Shown here piece by piece: positions 42,549 through 47,333 of a DNA stretch of 47,333 nt (position 1 is its first letter; the number at the start of each line of letters is the position of its first letter). Source of the stretch: Dactylosporangium sp. AC04546 (lineage in GTDB: Bacteria > Actinomycetota > Actinomycetes > Mycobacteriales > Micromonosporaceae). Position numbers and translations under genes: made by a program. The notes under the pieces were generated by a model. That model saw only the letters and a program-made list of their open reading frames with translations. It was not told where the DNA came from and searched no databases. The stretch covers positions 1 through 47,333 of the forward strand of contig NZ_JAHYSG010000097.1 of the NCBI RefSeq assembly GCF_022095675.1. The letters are read 5' to 3'.

Positions 42549-44129
42549 TCAACGGCCCTCGACCCTTTGCCCTCCCCCATCGCTGGGCACCAGCATGGCG
42601 TGCTGGAGGTCGAGCTCGCGCTGGATGTGGTGCAGCGCCTCGGTGCCGAGCTGGCCCTCCCGGCGCATCCGCAGCAGGACCTGCCGCTGTACCTCAACCA
42701 GCTCCAGCGACGCCGCGCGCTCCACCGCCATCCGGTGCGCGTGGTCGGGATCGCGCAGCTCGCCGGCCTCGCTCGCCAGCTCCCGGCGGCGGTAGCGGTA
42801 CACGTCCTCGAGCCGCTCGATCGTGCCCTCGTCGAGGCCGTCGCGCAGGACCAGCCGCTCCAGGTGGGCGAGCGCCTCCTCGGCGAGGACGAGCCGGGCC
42901 CGCGACTCCTCCTCCGCCTCCGAGGTCGCGCCCCCGGCGCGGCCCACGCCGGCGACGCGAATGAGCATCGGCAGGGTCAGCCCGGGCACGACGAGGGTCA
43001 GCAGCACCACGCCGAACGTGGTGAGCACGACGACCTCGCGGTCCGGGAACGGCTCGCCGCTGGCGACGCTGGTCGGCAGGGCCAGGGCGATCGCCAGCGA
43101 CACCGCCCCGCGCATGCCGCCCCAGGCGACGACGGCGCGTTCGGGCCGGGTGAGCACGTGCGGCACGAGGAACAGCCAGGCGAACCGGGTCACCATCACG
43201 ACGGCGGCGACCAGTGCGGCCACGGCCACGACGTCGATCGCCCGGTAGCCGGTCAGCTCCGCGAGCATCGGCCGCAGCTGGAGCCCGAGCAGCAGGAACA
43301 GCGCGCCGGTGAGCAGGTAGACGATCATCTGCCAGACCGGCTTGCCGAGCAGCCGGCTGGCCGGGGTGGCGACCTGCGGGATCTTCCACCCGCAGTACAG
43401 GCCGCACAGCAGCGAGCCGAGCACGCCGGAGAAGCCGAAGTGCTCGGCCGCGTGGTAGGCGGCGTAGGCGCCGAAGATGGTGACGCTGACCCCGATGATC
43501 GGGTCGGTCGAGCGGCCCCGCAGGAAGGCGACGAACCAGCCGACGGCGACGCCGGCCACGATGCCGCCGACGGTGCCCACGGTGAACAGCTGCACGGCGT
43601 GCCCGACCGAGAAGCTGCCGGCCACGACCGCCGCGACCGTCACCTTGAACAGCGCCAGGGCGGTGGCGTCGTTGAACAGCCCCTCGCCCTCCAGCACGGT
43701 GATGACCCGCCGGGGCACGCCGAGCCGGGTGGCGATCGCGGCGGCGGCGACCGGGTCGGTCGGCGACACGATCGCGCCGAGGGTCGCCGCCACCGGCCAG
43801 GGCAGGCCGCCCACGGTGTGCGCGACGACGGCGACCGCCGCCGCGGTGACGAGCACCAGCACCAGACAGAGCAGCGCGATCGCGATGCCGTGGGCACGCA
43901 GGTCGCGCGGGGTCGTGTAGTAGCCGGCGTAGTACAGCAGCGGGGGCAGGAAGACCTGCAGCACCACTTCGGGCGACAGGTCCACCCCCGTCATGCCCGG
44001 CACGAAGCCGATCGCCATGCCACCGAGCACCAGCAGGATCGGGTACGGCACGGCGATCCGGTGCGACAGCGCGACCAGGCCGATCGCCGCCAACAGCAGC
44101 GCCAGCAGCGAGAACGCGGCACCGTTCAT
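42549..44129 (-). CDS. CPA1-family Na+/H+ antiporter
   Basis: A 526-residue membrane antiporter exchanging monovalent cations for protons, of the NhaP/NhaS1 type. About 12 to 13 transmembrane helices are seen; conserved motifs are [16 protein letters not shown] and [18 protein letters not shown] with the ion-binding Asn-Asp, and [17 protein letters not shown]. The C-terminal 130 residues are a hydrophilic, Glu/Arg-rich helical tail ([20 protein letters not shown]) likely involved in regulation. It begins 22 nt after the RraA-like gene and may be co-transcribed with it. Confidence 0.93.
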   Translation of the reverse strand: MNGAAFSLLALLLAAIGLVALSHRIAVPYPILLVLGGMAIGFVPGMTGVDLSPEVVLQVFLPPLLYYAGYYTTPRDLRAHGIAIALLCLVLVLVTAAAVAVVAHTVGGLPWPVAATLGAIVSPTDPVAAAAIATRLGVPRRVITVLEGEGLFNDATALALFKVTVAAVVAGSFSVGHAVQLFTVGTVGGIVAGVAVGWFVAFLRGRSTDPIIGVSVTIFGAYAAYHAAEHFGFSGVLGSLLCGLYCGWKIPQVATPASRLLGKPVWQMIVYLLTGALFLLLGLQLRPMLAELTGYRAIDVVAVAALVAAVVMVTRFAWLFLVPHVLTRPERAVVAWGGMRGAVSLAIALALPTSVASGEPFPDREVVVLTTFGVVLLTLVVPGLTLPMLIRVAGVGRAGGATSEAEEESRARLVLAEEALAHLERLVLRDGLDEGTIERLEDVYRYRRRELASEAGELRDPDHAHRMAVERAASLELVEVQRQVLLRMRREGQLGTEALHHIQRELDLQHAMLVPSDGGGQRVEGR

Positions 44130-44151
44130 GGTCTACGAACCGTACCCCCGC

Positions 44152-44841
44152 TCACTCCTCGACCGCACCGCCGACGGCGCGCAGGTGGCGGCGGAAGGTG
44201 TACCCCGGGTCGGCGGTACGGCGCGCCAGGTACCCGGCGAAGTCGGTCTGGTCGCGCAGGGTCTCCCCCGCCGCGATCCGCCGGGCCTGCCCGCGCTCGG
44301 TGTCGCGGATGGCCCGCGCGGCCCGCAGTACGACATCCGCGTCCGACTCGGCGACGAACACGACCCCGTCGTCGTCGGCGAGGACCAGGTCGGCGGCGCT
44401 GACCAGATGCGGTCCGAAGCGGGCGCTGCTCAGCGCCTCCGGCTCGCGCTCGTCGACGCGCACCGGGCCGGCCGGCAGCGTCCCGTAGCTGAACACCGGC
44501 ACGCCGATGGCCACCAGCTCCGGCGTGTCGCGGTGCAGGCCCCACACGACCAGGCCGGCCACCCCGGCGGCGGCCGCCTCGAGGACGGTCAGGTCGCCGA
44601 CGCAGGCCTCGTCGGTGCGGCCGCCGTTGTCGACCACCAGCACGTCGCCGGGGCGGGCCCCGCCGAACGCCTCCAGGAAGACGTCCACGCTGCCGTAGTG
44701 GCGGGCGGGCAGGACCCGGCCGGCGAGCCGCTGACCGGCGGTCACCGGTGCGACACCCGCCGGGGCGACCCGCAGCGGCACGCCGTTGCGCACGCAGGCG
44801 TCGGCGACGAGCGGGGTGGAGAGATCATCGAAGTCGGTCAC
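44152..44841 (-). CDS. RraA-family protein (aldolase/demethylmenaquinone methyltransferase-like)
   Basis: A 229-residue protein of the RraA/HMG-aldolase fold. The signature is GDVLVVDNGGRTDEACVGDL, then GVAGLVVWGLHRDTPELVAI with the Arg-Asp pair and VPVFSYGTLPAG. Members are either class II pyruvate aldolases (4-hydroxy-4-methyl-2-oxoglutarate or oxoadipate) or RNase E inhibitors; the C-terminal extension after about residue 165 is longer than in RraA. The GTG at 44841 is at the start of family similarity (TDFDDLSTPLVADACVRNGV). Function cannot be chosen from sequence alone. Confidence 0.85.
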   Translation of the reverse strand: MTDFDDLSTPLVADACVRNGVPLRVAPAGVAPVTAGQRLAGRVLPARHYGSVDVFLEAFGGARPGDVLVVDNGGRTDEACVGDLTVLEAAAAGVAGLVVWGLHRDTPELVAIGVPVFSYGTLPAGPVRVDEREPEALSSARFGPHLVSAADLVLADDDGVVFVAESDADVVLRAARAIRDTERGQARRIAAGETLRDQTDFAGYLARRTADPGYTFRRHLRAVGGAVEE

Positions 44842-44902
44842 GGGCGCATCATCGCGCGGATTCCGGCGGTACCGGAGCGGCCAATCGCCGTTCGGTGGAC
44901 TG

Positions 44903-45361
44903 TTACGCGAACAGCTGGGCCAGCAGGCGGGCCGTGGGCCTGGCCTCAAGGTGCAGGCGGGCGACGTTGAGCCCGTCGTCGCCGAGGACGGCCATCAGCC
45001 GGTCGTTGTCGACCGCGTACACGGTGAAGTACCCGCCCTCGCCCCGCATGGTCGCGTCGCGGAACGGGCTCTGCCCGAGCACGAGCGCCGTCTGCCGGCC
45101 GAGCCCGAACGTCGTCGCGGCGAGCGCGGCGAGGTCGTGGGGTTCCGCCGGTACCGGCAGGTCGTACGTGATGAGCAGGCCGTCGACGCCGGACAGGACG
45201 CTGCCGCGCACCCCGGGCACGCGCAGCCGCAGGTCGGCGAGCTGGCCCCGGACGGCGCCGAGGCCGGCGTCGTCCGGGCCGGGACGGGACGCGATCCCCG
45301 CGCCGTGGTACGGGCCGGCCGAGGGTGCGCCCTCCCGGCGGGGCAGGTAGCCGCTCGTCAC
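44903..45361 (-). CDS. Roadblock/LC7-domain protein A
   Basis: A 152-residue protein whose last 110 residues have the roadblock/LC7 pattern (RLRVPGVRGSVLSGVDGLLI, LAALAATTFGLGRQTAL, GEGGYFTVYAVDNDRLMAVL). Roadblock proteins pair with MglA-type small GTPases as GAPs or scaffolds. The N-terminal 40 residues are Pro/Gly rich. The GTG start overlaps the stop of roadblock protein B, so the two are translationally coupled. No GTPase or histidine kinase of a conservon lies beside them in this window. Confidence 0.8.
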   Translation of the reverse strand: MTSGYLPRREGAPSAGPYHGAGIASRPGPDDAGLGAVRGQLADLRLRVPGVRGSVLSGVDGLLITYDLPVPAEPHDLAALAATTFGLGRQTALVLGQSPFRDATMRGEGGYFTVYAVDNDRLMAVLGDDGLNVARLHLEARPTARLLAQLFA

Positions 45362-45732
45362 AGCTCCAGGCTCGCTTCGATGCCCTTGAGCTGGTGCCGC
45401 GCGAGGGCGAGGTTGGCCCGCGTCTTGGACAGCGCCAGGTAGAGGAACAGGCCCTGGCCGCCGCGGGACGACAGCGGGCGGATCAGGTGGTACTGCGAGT
45501 CGAGGCTGATCAGGATGTCCTCGATGCGGTCGGGCAGGCCGAGCATCTCGATCGTGCGGAACTTGGCGCGCACGACGTCGGTGTTGCCGGCCGCGGCGAC
45601 GGTGATGTCGAAGTCGGGCCCGCCGCCGAGCGTGCCGAGGGTCATGCCGCTGGTGTAGTCGACGAGCGCCACGGCGACGGCTCCGTCGATGGTCATCGCG
45701 CTCTTCAGCGCGACGTCGAGGGTGTTGTTCAA
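45358..45732 (-). CDS. Roadblock/LC7-like protein B, TTG start
   Basis: A 124-residue protein with the pattern NNTLDVALKSAMTIDGAVAV, VDYTSGMTLGTLGG, FDITVAAAGNTDVVRAKFRT and HLIRPLSSRGGQGLFLYLAL. The start is a TTG at 45732, fixed by an AAGGAGG ribosome site (plus-strand CCTCCTT, 45739-45745) 6 nt upstream; earlier in-frame codons give residues unlike the family. It probably forms a heterodimer with roadblock protein A. The role is unknown. Confidence 0.8.
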   Translation of the reverse strand: MNNTLDVALKSAMTIDGAVAVALVDYTSGMTLGTLGGGPDFDITVAAAGNTDVVRAKFRTIEMLGLPDRIEDILISLDSQYHLIRPLSSRGGQGLFLYLALSKTRANLALARHQLKGIEASLEL

Positions 45733-45926
45733 GTCCGGCCTCCTTGGTGTCGCCCGGAGCGTGCCATGCGGCAATCGTTGCGAACAGGTGCTGCGCAAGC
45801 ATCTGGCCGTCCGGCTCACCGCAACCTGACCTCCCGACCGATCCGCTGCTCACGGCGCGGGTTGACCGCGCCGACGGTCTGTGACATCGATTTCAGTCGG
45901 TCTTTGTGACCCACGTCGCGTCCGGT

Positions 45927-45968
45927 TTGACCGGAGGCATGCCTCCGGTATTGTGGAGGCGTGCCTCG
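45927..45968 (+). promoter_or_regulatory. Leaderless MFS promoter with palindromic operator pair
   Basis: A -35 TTGACC (45927-45932) and -10 TATTGT (45949-45954) are 16 bp apart, and the GTG at 45961 is 7 nt after the -10, so the message is likely leaderless. The perfect 20-bp palindrome ACCGGAGGCATGCCTCCGGT (45930-45949) fills the spacer. A related site, GGAGGCGTGCCTCG (45955-45968), lies 22 bp downstream over the start codon. This suggests a TetR-type repressor. Confidence 0.8.
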
Positions 45969-47333
45969 ACTTCAAGCTACCTCGCCGCGGCGGACCTTTG
46001 CCGTGCTCGCCAGTGCGGCGGGTGCGTTCGCCATGCTCCAGTCGCTCGTCAGCCCGGTCCTGCCGGTCATCCAGCGCGACCTGCACACCAGCGCGAGCAC
46101 CGTCACCTGGGTGCTCACCGCCTGGCTGCTCGCCGCGTCCGTCGCCACGCCGCTCATGGGCCGCATCGGCGACATGATCGGCAAGGACCGCACCCTGCTC
46201 GTAGCGCTCGCCGCGATCGCCGCCGGGTGCCTGATCGCCGCGCTCGCCCCGAACGTCGGGGTGCTCATCGCGGCCCGGGTGCTCCAGGGCCTCGGTGGCG
46301 CGGTCTTCCCGCTGGCGTTCGGCATCCTGCGCGACGAGTTCCCGCCCGGCCGGATGGTCTCGGCGGTCGGCGGCATGTCGGCCGTCCTCGCCGTCGGCGG
46401 CGGGGCGGGGATCGTCCTGGCCGGGCCGGTCGTCGCCGCGCTCGACTGGCGGTGGCTGTTCTGGCTCCCGTTCGGCGTCATCCTCGTGACGCTGCTCCTG
46501 GCGTACCGCTGGATCCCCGCCTCGCCCGTCCGCACCCCGGGCCGGGTGAACTGGCTCGCCGCGGCGCTGCTGTCCGGCTGGCTGGTGGCGTTGCTGCTGC
46601 CGCTGAGCAAGATCAACGCGTGGGGCCTCGTGCCGGTCGCCGGCCTGCTCGCCCTCGCCGTCGCACTGTTCGCCGGATGGGTCGCCGTCGAGCTGCGGGC
46701 CGGCAACCCCCTCGTGGACATGCGCATGATGCGGCTGCCCGCGGTGTGGACCACCAACGTGGTGGCCCTGCTGTTCGGCGCGGCGATGTTCTCGGTGTAC
46801 GCCTTCCTGCCGCAGTTCATGCAGATCCCGGCCGGCACCGGCTACGGCTTCGGCGCCTCGGTCGGCCGCGCCGGCCTGCTCATGCTCCCCCTCCTCGTCA
46901 CCATGGCGGTGGTCGGCGCCCTGAGCGGCCCGGCGACCCGCTGGCTCTCCTCGCGCACCCAGGTGATCTGCGGCGCGGTCCTGGGCGCGGTGTCCTGCGT
47001 GATGCTCGCGCTCGCGCACACCCACCCGTGGCAGGTGGCCCTGGCCGCCGGCGTGTTCGGCGTGGGGATCGGCCTGGCCTACGCGGCCATGACGTCCCTC
47101 ATCGTCCACAGCGTCCCGGTCGCCCAGACCGGCGTCGCGAGCGGCATGAACGCCAACATCCGCACGATCGGCGCGTCGATCGGCACCGCCGCGGTGAGCG
47201 CGATCGTCACCCACGGCCTGCGCCCCGACGGCCTGCCGCGGGAGTCGGGCTTCACGACGGCCTTCGCCGTCCTGGCGGGCGCCGCGACCCTGGCGGTCCT
47301 GGTGGCCCTGCTGATCCCCCGGACCCGCCGCAC
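45961..47333 (+). CDS. MFS transporter, probable drug efflux (partial)
   Basis: At least 457 residues of a major facilitator exporter resembling the DHA2 (EmrB/QacA) group; the gene runs off the window end, so the C-terminus is missing. The N-terminus reads TSASTVTWVLTAWLLAASVA and GRIGDMIGKDRTLL (motif A), followed by RVLQGLGGAVFPLAFGILRD and GGAGIVLAGPVVAALDWRW (motif C region). The repressor-like operator pair suggests inducible efflux of a toxic compound; the regulator is probably just beyond the window or elsewhere. The GTG start fits the leaderless promoter. Confidence 0.9.
   Translation, partial: MPRLQATSPRRTFAVLASAAGAFAMLQSLVSPVLPVIQRDLHTSASTVTWVLTAWLLAASVATPLMGRIGDMIGKDRTLLVALAAIAAGCLIAALAPNVGVLIAARVLQGLGGAVFPLAFGILRDEFPPGRMVSAVGGMSAVLAVGGGAGIVLAGPVVAALDWRWLFWLPFGVILVTLLLAYRWIPASPVRTPGRVNWLAAALLSGWLVALLLPLSKINAWGLVPVAGLLALAVALFAGWVAVELRAGNPLVDMRMMRLPAVWTTNVVALLFGAAMFSVYAFLPQFMQIPAGTGYGFGASVGRAGLLMLPLLVTMAVVGALSGPATRWLSSRTQVICGAVLGAVSCVMLALAHTHPWQVALAAGVFGVGIGLAYAAMTSLIVHSVPVAQTGVASGMNANIRTIGASIGTAAVSAIVTHGLRPDGLPRESGFTTAFAVLAGAATLAVLVALLIPRTRR

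Overview
The window is very GC-rich DNA with strong G/C preference at third codon positions, many GTG starts and frequent ATGA/GTGA gene overlaps. Two DUF664 (mycothiol-dependent DinB-like) proteins, an AfsR/SARP-type regulator, a Pkn-type Ser/Thr kinase, roadblock/LC7 proteins and CBM2/GH48 cellulase architecture point to a soil actinomycete, probably a filamentous one; Micromonosporaceae is a reasonable guess but is inference. No rRNA, tRNA, CRISPR array, transposase or plasmid/phage gene was recognised, so this looks like ordinary chromosome rich in carbohydrate-use and regulatory genes.

Layout. 1-4.4 kb: phosphoglucomutase, truncated haemoglobin, DUF664 protein, acyltransferase-3 and an SPW-repeat membrane protein. 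4.6-7.8 kb: a secreted CBM2-GH48 cellulase with a CelR/CebR-type operator exactly inside its promoter spacer. 7.8-11.3 kb: a small membrane protein, a YjbR-like protein, a possible histidine-kinase remnant, a Ser/Thr kinase with a repeat-filled linker, and a second DUF664 protein. 11.3-17.9 kb: one tightly coupled minus-strand PTS operon (DeoR regulator, PfkB/1-phosphofructokinase, mannitol-type EIIC, EIIB, EIIA, zinc MDR dehydrogenase, HPr, enzyme I) closed by a strong terminator. 17.9-22.0 kb: a membrane protein, a NarL-type two-component system, an ArsR/AHSA1 pair with a leaderless operator-promoter, and a DUF6082 membrane protein.

22.1-30.8 kb is an L-fucose (or related deoxysugar) locus: a secreted GH95-like glycosidase with betagamma-crystallin and fascin-like modules, L-fuconate dehydratase, and a ribose/rhamnose-class ABC importer (lipoprotein, double ATPase, permease). 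Related sequence elements occur upstream of both transcription units and suggest a common regulator encoded elsewhere. 30.8-34.5 kb holds single genes: methyltransferase, SRPBCC protein, orphan sugar-binding lipoprotein and a glycosyltransferase.

34.5-40.9 kb is the most interesting part: a 1112-residue AfsR-like SARP regulator divergent from an acyl-CoA ligase that overlaps a methyltransferase carrying an N-terminal membrane domain. The divergent promoter carries direct repeats at 11- and 22-bp spacing just upstream of a -10-like box, as SARP targets do. This looks like a small self-contained, regulator-controlled biosynthetic or signalling cassette. 40.9-47.3 kb: a secreted trypsin-like protease, CPA1 antiporter, RraA-like protein, two roadblock proteins (one starting with TTG), and a window-truncated MFS exporter whose leaderless promoter contains a perfect 20-bp palindrome and a second related site 22 bp downstream.
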